A DNA stretch of 64,000 nt. Origin: Cryptomeria japonica (Eukaryota; Streptophyta; Pinopsida; Cupressales; Cupressaceae). Location of the stretch: the NCBI RefSeq assembly GCF_030272615.1, contig NC_081405.1, positions 159,792,317 to 159,856,316 on the forward strand, given 5' to 3'. The stretch's first letter is position 1. Each line of letters opens with the position of its first letter. Position numbers and translations under genes: made by a program. Shown here piece by piece: positions 34,416 to 45,900 of the stretch. Under the pieces are notes generated by a model. It had not been told where the DNA came from. It saw nothing but the letters and a program-made list of their open reading frames with translations, and did no database searches.

Positions 34416-36084
34416 TGTTGACAAGAGATTCTTGATTATTGAAATTTGACCTAAGTTTGAAAAATTATAAATCTTATAAAACCTAGATTCTACATTATAA
34501 CTCCTAGAGATCTGAAACCACTCTCAAACATCCTACCAATTTATATATGAAATATAACTCAAAGTACAAGAAACTCGGGATGTCTTGGGGATGTCCCATT
34601 ATACCCATTGTCCCCACCATCTCTATGGCATCCCAAAAATAGTGATGATTTTGTGGGGACGTACTCAGGTCCCAAGGACATCCCCATACCAAAAATAGAG
34701 GAAAAAGGGAGGGGACACATCCCCATGGAAAATATAGTAGACATTGAGTAAAATCTTATCAAATATTGTAGACATTAAGTAAAACTAAACATGATTTTAT
34801 TTCTCATAGATACAATGTTCATAGAAATCAAAATTAAAAGAATTTACAAGCTCCTCAAGCATGTCCTTATAATTAAATTACCTTGTATCTTTCACTAAAG
34901 TTCCTCATTAGCCAATTCCACAACATTGTATTCTTGGTAAGAAGTTTCTAGTTATCATAACTAGGTGCCTCAATACTAGTATATTCAATCACAGTGCTTG
35001 TATCAAGACAAAATGGTGTTCCAATAAGAATCCATTTGGATGATACCATGACCCATTTAACCATTATGTATTCATCCTTGTTAGAGATAACCTACACACC
35101 TAGATCATTCATTTTGAGTACATAAATAAAATTTTGAGCTAAACCAACAATTTGCAATTCATTAGTGTACGTTTTAACCCCTCCATCTTGAAATAATAAC
35201 TCATTTTTTATTAGCCAATCCTACTTTAAGATGATTTATTTTCCAAGAAGACTATAATTACATTATGACTCTCATACATAGAAAACATTGTTTGCAAAGA
35301 GTCATGTCATGTATCTAGTGATGGTAAGAACAAGTAAACGTCTTGTAATGTGAGTCATCATTAACCTCATTATTTTCTCTCTCCTTGTTTTTGACGTAGA
35401 TGTGCTATTTCTTCCTATTGGTTATCACATAGGTTTGCACCCTTATTGAGTTACCAACTCAAAATCCTAGTGAAACATGTGAAAACCTCCAGAGAGGTTT
35501 GGTTCCCTTGTTGTAATTACCAAATCTAAACTAAACTATTAACTTCTTAAGGAAAGGGAAAAGAGTGCTTAGAATGAAACCTATGACTACTATGGTGATG
35601 TAGGAAAATGTTTTAGACTTGTACTATTATTTTTAACACAATTATTCAATAATAAACTTGGTTTTACACAACTCCAATGTTTTCATACACCAATGCATTA
35701 GTGTTTTGCAAGAATATTTGAGAAGAAAAATTATAGCTTCCACTATTGAATCACTATTATGAAGCCATCGCATAGCTTACTACCTACAAAAATAAGCATG
35801 TTTTTTTATCTAAAAGTGTTGAAAAAGAAAAATATTAAAGGAAGTACATAGGACTTTATATAAATGTCCATCAATCAATATAATGCACAAAATGGAGTAG
35901 TTGTACATAATCTATAAAATTGATTGATATTTCTTGAAACTGGTGAAAATTACATTGATTTTAGTCTTTAGAAAACTAGTTGAGAGTTGCATAACAATGT
36001 GTTCTTACAAGAAAGAGTCGTTTTATTCTAAAATGCTTGTGTCAAACTAAAAAGTGCTTTCTCTAAACTAATTCTTGGTAGGAG
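34416..36084. other. No identifiable gene
   Basis: AT-rich. A C-rich patch (about 34,570-34,730, with repeated GGGGATGTCC/GGACATCCCC motifs) is the only structure noticed. Confidence 0.4.
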
Positions 36085-36505
36085 GCACTATCTATACAAC
36101 CCCTACAATGCACCGACATGTAGCTTGGGCATATATGTTACACATAGATCATAACTACAGTTGATAAATTTTCCCTTTCCCTTGGTGAATTTACTTTATC
36201 TCAACTTAACCGACATAACCTTAGTTAACTAAAAAGAATGCAAAAACATTTATTTACAATTATTACTTTTGACAACGTTTATCAAGAATAATTTTAGGCA
36301 GTATCTCACTCACAACTTCTAGTGGAAAATTTACAGCAATAGGTATGTTGAGTTAACTAGTCAATTAACTAAGCTTATGTCTGTTAAGTTGAGATAAAGT
36401 GAATTCGTTGAAGACAAGGGAAAATTTATCAACTGCAGTTATGATCTATGTGTAACATATATGCCCAAGCTACATGTTGGTGCATTGTAGGGGCTACATA
36501 GATGA
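36085..36505. repeat. Foldback (MITE-like) element
   Basis: Left arm about 36,085-36,235 and right arm about 36,353-36,505 are inverted copies of about 150 bp separated by a loop near 115 bp. Matching blocks include CCCCTACAATGCACC, CATGTAGCTTGGGCATATAT, GTTACACATAGATCATAACT, GTTGATAAATTTTCCC and ACTTTATCTCAACTTAAC. A clear target duplication was not found, so the exact ends are uncertain. Confidence 0.8.
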
Positions 36506-38054
36506 TGTCATAGATATTCCCCTAGGGATAACTACTAAAACCTTTCAACCTAGGATCCATTCATGAAAAGGTATGTGTCAAGAAGTCAATGAATTGGTCC
36601 ACCACTATTGAGTTGTGGAAATCATCCTTATCTTTGCCTTGAATGTTGAAGCTCTTACATGGTAGAGGATTAAGGAATGTTGATTGTTCCTTCTTTTAAG
36701 TTAAATCTTTTTGGCTCCTAAATCTTATCCTAGATGTTTTTGCATGATGTCTTTAATTGTTGTTTTAGTCATCCTAACTATCCCTTGACACTTGTGACTA
36801 TTGTCCCCATTCCATAAATATCATAATCAGCTCCAAACTGCCTTAACATGAATATAGGGCATGTACTTTCCTTGTCAACTTAGAACATGATGATTGCTAC
36901 CATTTTTCATTTATCTATGCCTAGCCCCTTTTCATTTACTCTCCATTTTCCTACATTATTGGGGAAGCTGGTAAAAGACTTACATTGTTATCTGACTTCT
37001 AATAAACCTGCAACAATATTTATGCCCTAATAAATGGTTCAACCAAACCTCATATGTATATAGTTCATGTGTGGAATGGATTTGAAAAATATAAAATGCT
37101 TCAAGAGGGAGAAGAATACTTCCCAGGGAATTATTTTGTTGTTAATGTGTCCTTATTAAGAATCTCTTCTTTATTGGTTAATCCATGGAAACTTTGTTCA
37201 CTATCTTGAGACTTTCATCTTGGCATTCTAACATTTTTTAAGTTTCTTATTGTGTTTAGTGTCTTTGCAACCCTTTTTTCACTATGATTACTTAGTTCAA
37301 TATCATGAGGTTCATGATGTTTGACTATGACATGCATTATTAGTACCATCCTCATTAGTACTATCATCCCTTTGTCTTGTCACTTTATCACTGTCATGGC
37401 ATTTTAATTTCTACTCCTTAGCAATATCACTCGTATATCATCTAGGTTGACATAGTGCCAAAATATTACCATTGTATATTGTCATTCAATAGGTCCAACA
37501 ACTTGATTATGATGACTAAATATCATAGAACTTGTATAAGGCTTGTTTTGGTTCATTCCTCCTAGGACATATTTTATTTCAGTGTCTTTTCATAACCTTT
37601 TAAGATAGTATTATCACCATTATTGTACTTTAACCTTGGACAAACTCCTTTACTCCTAAAGCACCAATATAATTCTTAGCACCAACCTTGGCCTTAGACT
37701 TCAAATGATCTTCAACCATGTATTGGATTTTCCTCTTCAAACTTGTTAGAATAAAACATTGTATTTTTTTACAAAGAAATATATTAGAACTCAATTTCAT
37801 AAAAAAAGCAAGTGAAAGATTTCCATAACTATAATGAAATGGCTTTCATCTGCTCAACAAAAGACATAACCAAATGAGCTTTTTACTGTGATCTTTGGTT
37901 GTAATTTTTTACTAAAGTAGCTAATGTATATTGAACGTCAACTCTAAGATTTCTTCCTCTTCTTTCCTTTGGCCCTTAGATAATTCAATAGTAGTTCCTC
38001 CACACTAGAAAACACAATATAGAGCTCATATATTCCTTCCTACATGAAGACAAT
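36506..38054. other. No identifiable gene
   Basis: AT-rich single-copy-looking DNA between the foldback element and the copia LTR. Minus-strand coding-like patches exist around 36,800-37,000, but no family is recognisable. Confidence 0.35.
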
Positions 38055-38534
38055 TGTTGCAAGATAATACTATGAGATTTTGCCAAGATAAAGAGCTCAA
38101 TGAAAAGTACAAAATATAGACAAAATATTGATAGGAATAAACTGTATTTTATCAAGATGAAAATACTAATCAACTGGATCATCAACCAATCGTTACATAC
38201 AATGAATATGAGCCTGCTTATATAGGCAAGGCTATATGGATATGTGAGCACACAAACATGACATGTGGCTCAATGAGAAATAAGACTAGGTAGGAAATAG
38301 GTGTGGTAGGTAGGAGAAACAATAAAATATTCCACCTCAGGTGGATCACCCATCGAAGGTGGAATGTAACAACAAGATAAGATCACAAAAGGTGGAAATT
38401 CTCCTACACACACTATCCCAATGTGGCACAAACACCCAAGTGTCTCACACCCAAACTACTATGATATGCATGTACCTAAGTAAATTTAAGAAAGGTGTAA
38501 TAATATCCAACATGAATAAATAATTACACCAACA
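38055..38534 (-). repeat. Copia-type 3' LTR, second copy of the family at 1,358
   Basis: On minus it runs from TGTTGGTGTAATTATTTATTC (split as TGTTGGTGTAA and TTATTTATTC; at 38,534) to CAACA at 38,055, 480 bp. It shares promoter, GGTGATCCACCT, GAGCCACATGTCATG and GATGATCCAGTTG blocks with the LTR at 1,358-11,003. It is preceded by the same polypurine tract, hence a 3' LTR. Confidence 0.88.
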
Positions 38535-38709
38535 CCCCCCCTTAAGTGCAACTTAGGGGAATGTACTTAAGTCTACAATGCAACTAAGAAATGCAAGATG
38601 GGTCCTGGCTACGAGGCCATGTTAGGTACCCATGTACAAATGCAAATGCATGCAAACCAATGCAATGAAATCTCTCATAAAGCGGGGAAAGAGAGAAAAA
38701 ACCCTCCCC
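38535..38709 (-). mobile_element. 3' end of the copia-type internal region, truncated
   Basis: Reverse of 1,182-1,357 with polypurine tract TTAAGGGGGGG adjacent to the LTR, GGTACCCATGTACA-like and TTTCTCTCTTTCCCCGC blocks. The homology stops at ACCCTCCCCC (about 38,709), where another LTR begins, so that element inserted here. Confidence 0.75.
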
Positions 38710-39740
38710 CTATAATACCCTAAAAAATGGTCATCTAAAACCATAGGCCCCCTAGTCTCGATTTCATCACCAAGGTCCTAACCAAAGGTAATTAAAATTA
38801 ATCTTGAGCACACAATTAATTTCTTAAATCATCAATGTCAAATGGCAAATTAATCAGTCCGAATTAATTAATTGACCATTTCAAGTAAATCATTTTTAAA
38901 CAATTATCCTAGTTATTTTATTAAATATCCTAGTATATTTAATTAAATAAATAAATTTGCCATTAAATCACAAAAAAAAGGAATTAATTGAGAAAAAAGA
39001 ATTAAAAATTGAGAAAAGAAATCACATGGAGATAATCTTGAAAATCAATTTAAAAATTGAAAAAATCTCAGAAAAGCAATTAAAACAATTAAATCTCAAA
39101 ATTGAATAAAATAGAGAATAAATCAGTTTTTTCTGATTTTATCTTAATTTTAGTTCAATTTCCTTTAAAACTGAGAAAAGCAGCCAATCACATCAATTCA
39201 CCTGGATTGTGCTTCTTCTAGGAAAATCTTGACCGCTCATCATCATTTGATCTCGACCATCGGTTTCTTTTTGAATTTTCTATAAATTCGGGCTCTCATC
39301 TCCTAAACAAGGATCCTAGAGAATATATTGTTATCATGTTGTTTTTGCTCTAGGTTCATTAATATTTTATATTGAGAATATTTGCATATTAGTTATTGCA
39401 TATTTGTTAAATCATTTAGCTTCATATTTATTCATAGCTTAATCATGTTAGCCTAATATTCATTAATCTTGCATATCTTGCATTTATCTAGCTTAATCTT
39501 CCATCCATTTAGCTCAATTTCGTACTCATATAGATTAAATCCTTCATTAGGTGTTGTCTAGTCACTAGTATTGCATATAACAATCTGAGAGCAAGACTAA
39601 ACTCGCATCTACTAGAAGGCAATTGGTCGCTTTGTGATGGTTTATTATTCATTGTTGATTGATTTACTAACCATGCATCTAATGACTTAATTGAAGTGTT
39701 GTGTATTCCTGATACATATATGATCCACTTTTCACACACA
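38710..39740 (+). repeat. 5' LTR of a further gypsy-type element
   Basis: The 3' end is set by CACACA at 39,740, six bases before a primer-binding site. The start is inferred at TATAATACCCTAAAAAATGG, likely a TG to TA change, exactly where the copia sequence is interrupted. About 1,030 bp, AT-rich first half. Confidence 0.6.
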
Positions 39741-39746
39741 CTTTTT

Positions 39747-39764
39747 TGGCGCCCACCGTCGGGC
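39747..39764 (+). other. Primer-binding site of the TGGCGCC type
   Basis: TGGCGCCCACCGTCGGGC, a pattern commonly seen behind 5' LTRs of plant Tat-like and related gypsy elements. I did not assign the tRNA. Confidence 0.7.
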
Positions 39765-39766
39765 TT

Positions 39767-41502
39767 GGAATTCAATCTTTCGACCTCAAAATCTTCTTTT
39801 TATTTCTCATGTTTCATTTGTACAAGCCTCTGCAAAAGGTCATACCAGTATTTACCAAGCATCATATGAGTTTCAGTCTATTTCAGTATTTTATCGTTCG
39901 GATCATCAAGAATACTCGTACGAGTTTCTGCTTTGAATATTTGATTCGGTGTTTTGTCATTCAAGTGTGTGGGAATACTCGTACGGGAAGGTATAGACTA
40001 TCGTACAAATTTATGTTTTATCATTTCAAAAGAAGTATACTTTTCAGGGTTTTTTGTGAATGAAATTTGGATTTTACTGATGCTGATGCTAACCCTGGTC
40101 TGTCTTCTGTCTGCCTCAGATTTTTCACAGCCTAACTGGTTTTCTGCAAAATGTGCATCAAAGAATTTATGAATCAAACATATGCATGTCAAAGAATCAA
40201 AAGCAAAATGACTACTAATGTGTTGTTCTTGTAGGTTGCCTAAGGAGAATCAATTAAACATTGTGTATTCATTTAGTATTTTTGTAGGCACTTAAATTGC
40301 TATCTGGTTAATGAACAAATCTATCTTTTGTGCTTCAAGAAAAATCTTAGAGGTAGGAGAGTATGCTCTTGTCTTTTACAGACAATCAAAAATATAGACC
40401 CTCGAAGCTTTTTCTAAGTTTTGAGATTTGTGTACCTTTAGCAGGCCTGTCACAGTGGGAAAAAGTAATCACCTTGTGAGAATGACCCAAGTGAGTACAA
40501 CTGGACCTGAGTATTCCAACTCACTATAATAAATAGGCCTATGATGATTAAAGTCTCAGAGGATGGGATTATTTGAGTTTTCTCTTTGAGATCTCTCATA
40601 TCAAGCATTTTGTAGGGCATTGCGGTCTCAATCATGTTTACGTGAATACAACTTGTTTCAGTACCTTGTCGGGCTCTAGGCCTCAATCATGCTTGCATGA
40701 CTTCAAGGGATAATTTCGAATGAAATTCCTGACTAAGAACTATAAGATAGAGGCTACCCGATTCACCTCTGAAAGGGGGATAATATTTGTGCAAGAGAGA
40801 TAGTAACTCTCCCAAGACACTTGCTATATCATGCCCCCATAGCGTTTGGAGTCGGCTAATACGACATTGAGAATCCATTGCATGAGACTCAACGATCATT
40901 TTCTTATTAGCTATTGGGTGTGTACCTAAGTCAGCAAGCAAATATTTTCTTCTCTAAGACAACTTCCATAGGGTTAGTGTGTTGTGATTGAAGTCATTAT
41001 ACATCTTGCATGTTTACTATGTTTTCATCCCTGAAACTGAAACTAAAATACTGAAATTGGAGAAAACAAATCAAAAATTCAGTAATCAAAACTGTCTGTG
41101 TCCAAAACTGGTCTCTGTCGGTCATCAAAAACTCAGTCCTTATAAAAAATTGGTCTTTGTCAGTCGCTGAAACTCTGTTTGCCAGAATCTCATCTCTGTC
41201 CAGAACTCTGTCGTATGAGTCTGTTGAATTGTCATCCTGCAATGGCAATTCAATGCCAACAACAACTAGTTGTTGCCACTTCGCAAATCAAGAAATATGG
41301 TCATTAGTCATTTCTAATTAACATTCCTCAGAAAAGTAATTACATTATTTGCATGTTGCATATCAGAATGTAGAAGATAGATATATTTCTAGAGATAAAC
41401 TATTAAGAAGTGTTATTTCCCTTCTTGTAGAGGTTGTAAAATAGAGTGCAAAGAAGTTGCAGTTGAATTATGGCATAAGGATATATGGCTAAAGAGGACT
41501 AC
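39767..41502 (+). mobile_element. Leader region of the gypsy-type element, interrupted at 41,502
   Basis: Non-coding or decayed sequence behind the primer site. It includes a repeated ACTGGTCTCTGTCGGTC / TTGGTCTTTGTCAGTC motif near 41,105-41,165. No Gag is recognisable. A Tat-like element inserted after ACTAC (41,498-41,502). The host sequence should resume after 53,826. Confidence 0.5.
41498..41502. repeat. Left target duplication ACTAC
   Basis: Five bases before TGTAGCGTCC, identical to 53,822-53,826. Confidence 0.7.
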
Positions 41503-42734
41503 TGTAGCGTCCTAAAATTGCGACACTTGCAATTTTGACCGCATTTGGGTCTTCACGATGGCGACGCAACACTAAACCTGAATGGAGACCCCGAAACTTG
41601 CTCATGACACCAAAAACTGCATTTTTCCAGCACCCTGGCCTGATCCTCCTTGCACCCTGTTGTCCCGGGAGGTGGGACCAGAGCGCCTAGTGTCGTGGTC
41701 CTTCAGGACCAGGGCATGCCCTAGTCCCTGGCCCTATTTTGGGCCTGGTCTCCTATGGGACTTTGAGTCTTTTTGTTTGCAAATTGGAAATAACATTTCC
41801 TGGTCGGCCTAAGGTCGGGAAAATCAGTCTTTTAACCCTAATTGGCAAGTATATAAATTACATTTCCTCTCCCATTTGAGGAGGAAGGATATATGTGTAC
41901 AAGACATGGAAACTATACTCAAGCATTCAAGCATTCAAGCATTCCTTCAAGCAATTGATCATTCTAAGTCTCCATTCAAGGCTAAGTGTTGCATTCAAGA
42001 CAAGGATTCAACCATTGAAGAGGAGATCACTTACAACACATTACATGCTACAACATACAACATACAACAAACAACAACATCTATACCTTCGCACATAAGG
42101 ATACAAACATCCTTACAACAAGGTACTAGTACTTGTTTTACATTACATTTACAGCATTTCTCATTTCTTGGTTAATTCCAAAACTGGGGTTTGACCTAAG
42201 GGCAAACCCCTAATCCCTAACCCCCCAATCGTCTTCGCTTTTCTGTGTGTAGGTTGCAGGTACGCGGCTGAAATTGAAGATCTGGAATCCTTGTGCAGAG
42301 ACGAACAGATCCCCCTTCGTTTCGCGGATTTTTCGGAGGACCGTGTGCACGCCGGGCGCCATCGTCCTGTCAACTTTTGCTCAAATTTGCAGGACAGGGC
42401 CGTCTCGACATTTTACTGCTAATTCCAGGTCTGCAGCTTCATCCTATATCTCTAACTCAGTTTATAAGTGAATCTTTCTCACTTTCTATGCATTCCTAGT
42501 TCAATCTTTCCATCTACATTCTTTACAAAAGAGGGTATCCTTGCTATCACAACCCTTGAAACTCATATAGAATCCAATCTTGCATTGCATGGGATTGGAT
42601 CTTGTGGGTTTCAACCCCTCTTTTGAATGTAAAGTCCCTCCTAAGTGAAAACCATCAACCCTAGTGACTCTCCCTTCTCCCTCCTCGGAGTTGGGGAGGG
42701 GAGAACGACTAGGGTTCGATTTTTCCGCTTTACA
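41503..42734 (+). repeat. Left LTR of the Tat-like element
   Basis: From TGTAGCGTCCTAAAATTGCG to GCTTTACA, 1,232 bp. It contains a TATA-like TATATAAATTAC near 41,850, three CATTCAAG repeats near 41,925-41,955, GGGGTTTGACC, and GC-rich blocks with GGTCC and GGGCGCC. The primer-binding site follows after three bases. Confidence 0.8.
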
Positions 42735-42737
42735 TTT

Positions 42738-42757
42738 TGGTGAACCCGACGTGAATC
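42738..42757 (+). other. Primer-binding site complementary to tRNA-Trp
   Basis: TGGTGAACCCGACGTGAATC is, from the standard plant tRNA-Trp (CCA) sequence as I know it, complementary to the 3' terminal 20 nucleotides without a mismatch. Confidence 0.85.
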
Positions 42758-42901
42758 TATCATTGCTTCCTCTTGCATTGCATTTGTTAGATCTAGATCT
42801 AGATTTAGTGTGTTTTCATTTCATTTTCATTAAAAGGAAAAAGAAAAAAAAAAGTGTGTTTCTTTGCATTGGGTGTTTAAGTTTTGTGTAATCTTTTCAA
42901 A

Positions 42902-45900
42902 ATGTCAGATTTTTATTTGCAAAATGTTCATGCTTTCGATGATTATTATGAGTATAGCCAAGATGAATTAGATGAAGCTTTAGATGAGTTTTTAAACCCT
43001 AAAGATGTCAAACCTTCATTTTACCAAAAACTCATAAACCTTGTTACTATGCCATTTCGTTGTGATGAGAAAGATAAGTTGAATGAGTCCTCTCAAGGGT
43101 ACATTCCTATCAACTCTTCCACTAAATCTAGTAACATGGTTGTTTTCACCAATCCCCTCTATGAGGAGATGTCTCCTTTTGAATCAAAAGATAAACCTTT
43201 CAATAGATATGATCATGCTTTGTTGGATGATGCTCTTGATGACTTTGTGGCTTTATCGAAATCTTTAAACAAGAACAAAACTTCTAAATTAGTTAACATG
43301 ATAAACTTGAATGAGCATAAAAAGCCTCTCTTTGAAGTCCAAGGAGCTTATCCTTCTCCCACCTTTCAAGTTTCTAAGTCACCTCTCCTTACTGTCCAAG
43401 GAGGGTATGATCATGATTCCTTTCGTACTCCGAATAAACCAATTATCACTGTTCAAGGAAGAAAACCTATAAGTCCTTATAATTATGCCAAGCAAATAAC
43501 TAGAGAGAGTTATCATGCGGTTGCCCATACTTATCATACTAGAAATAATAGGCAGCCTAGTCCTCCTCCTATTATCCCAGTTTCCCTTCCAAATCCTCAA
43601 CCGGTTCTTCCACAAGCTCCACGTATTTCACAAGTTCTTGGAAAGGAATATGATCTCATAGAACAACTTAAAGCTACCCCTGCTAAGATATCCCTTTGGG
43701 ATTTGATTCAAACTTCTTCCGCTCATCATGGAATGTTACAAGATGCCTTGAAAGATTTGAATGTTCCTCCACCGAATACATCTAGTAATATAGCATCTTT
43801 GGTTAACTCTGTGATGAATCCTAAAGCTCAAATTGTGTTTACCCAAGATGAGTTGCCTACTAGTGAAATCCAACATCAATATGATCCCTTGATGATTGTG
43901 GTTATCATGAAAGACACTGCTATAAGGCGAACACTAGTAGATAATGGCTCTGGTCTTAATGTGTGTAGCATTAATCTTTTGCATAAGATGAATGTGGATA
44001 CATCCTTAATTGAACCGGACTCTCGTCCTATTCGAGGCTTTGATAATGTGGCTAAAACTTCATTAGGTACTATCACCTTACCCATCACAGTGGGGCCTGT
44101 TACTTTGCCTACACCTATCCATGTTATGTCGGGAAATCTAACGTACAACTTGCTACTAGGGAGACCTTGGATTCACAGTATGCAAGTTGTCCCTTCTACA
44201 TTGCATAGACAAGTTAAATTTATTTATAACAATAAGACATATACCTTGATAGGTGATACTAATTTTCAAGCTTGTTTGCAAACATCCACTTCTAAGGGGG
44301 GTTCTTCTAAGCCGTCCTCATCTAGTGATGAATCTTTAAATAAGATACCTATCGGTGAATCCTCGCTCTCCGATGATCAAAATTCTTTGGATGAGTCTGG
44401 AGCTCTTGGAGAAGATTCTTCTCGACTTGAAACTACACATAAGAAGGATTTTGATCCTAGGAAGATCCTCGAAGACGACGATTGGGGATCCCTTGATTTT
44501 AATCCTACCTTTGTGGGTGAATATAAGGTTCCTTCTAGAGAAATTAAAGTTGAAAAGAAAGAAGAAACTAAAAATCAATCAACCTTACCTGAATCTATGA
44601 GTAATAATTTTGTGGCCGCCTCTCAAACTTCTTCTCCTCACATCTCTAATTATGAAGAGTTTGATTCTTTGTCTTATGAAAAACCACCTTCTCTTCCTGA
44701 AATGGCTGATCGTTATGGTCGTGGTTTTCGCATTTTTGCTAAGCATGGGTATCATGGAAAAGGTTGTGGTGCTCATGAACAAGGGATAAGAGTTCCTCTA
44801 GAGACTAATTTTCACAATTATGCCTTTGGACTTGGCTTTAATCCCTGCAAACGTACTAAAGCTTCTAAAAGACCATGCATTAGTGTTAATGCTATTTCTA
44901 CATCTCTATCAATACAACATCCTGAGTATATTGATGGGGATCCTTCATGTGCCTGTGCTTTGGATGTCTTCCCTACCGACAATGCTTTAGCTAAGTTCTT
45001 GGGAGCCTATGACACTCTTCCTCGTTATCATCACAATAGGGGACTCCCTTATTGTTTGAACACTGAAGCCTATTTTGGAAAAGAGATTGATAATGATGAG
45101 ATTGTGAAAGAATTCCCTCAGTTAAAGGATACTCCTCAACAAAGTAATCTTCTCATAAGTGATACCACTGATGTTAAGATGGATCCTTGTAATAAAGAGA
45201 AAGTCATTAAAATTGGGAAATGTTTGGATGAAGAGGAACAAAAACAATATGAAGAACTATTGCATGAATTCCCTGAGATCTTTGCTTGGGCATATTCTGA
45301 CATGCCTGGTATAGATCCTAAGATCGTTACTCATAATATTGTCTTAGTTCCTGATGCTAAGCCCGTGAAACAAAAGATTCGAAAAATGAATCCTAAGGTG
45401 GCTCTGCTTGTTAAGGCTGAGATTGAAAAATTATTGGAGGCTGGATTTATCCGCCCTATTGACTATTCCCCATGGATTTCAAATATTGTTGTTGTGGCTA
45501 AACCAGACAAAAAAATAAGAATGTGTACCGACTTTCGGGATCTAAATAAGGCTTCTTTAAAAGATGATTTCCCTCTTCCAAACATTGACATGATAGTTGA
45601 TTCTACGGCAGGACATGCCTTGTTATCCTTCATGGATGGTTTTTCAGGCTACAATCAAATTTTTATTAACCCTCAAGATCAATTCAAAACTGCTTTCACC
45701 ACTCCTTGGGGTACGTTTTGTTGGATAATGATGCCTTTTGGACTTAAAAATGCCGGTGCAACTTATCAACGAGCGATGACCCTTATCTTTCATGATTATA
45801 TGCATAAGATTTTAGAGGATTATGTTGATGATATTTTGGCCAAATCCTTTCTTCGCATGGATCATGTTAAAATCCTTCGTCAAATCTTTGAAAGAATTCG

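Noticed and set aside
34559-34762. Gly/Pro-rich minus-strand frames as a gene
   Set aside because: They arise from repeated GGGGATGTCC motifs and have no domain or splice support.
39746-40192. Plus and minus frames behind the TGGCGCC primer site as a Gag
   Set aside because: Short, hydrophobic or Phe-rich, with no Gag motif; more likely leader sequence.
42884-42901. TTG at 42,884 as the polyprotein start
   Set aside because: Not a usual plant start; the ATG at 42,902 gives the same frame with only six residues fewer.
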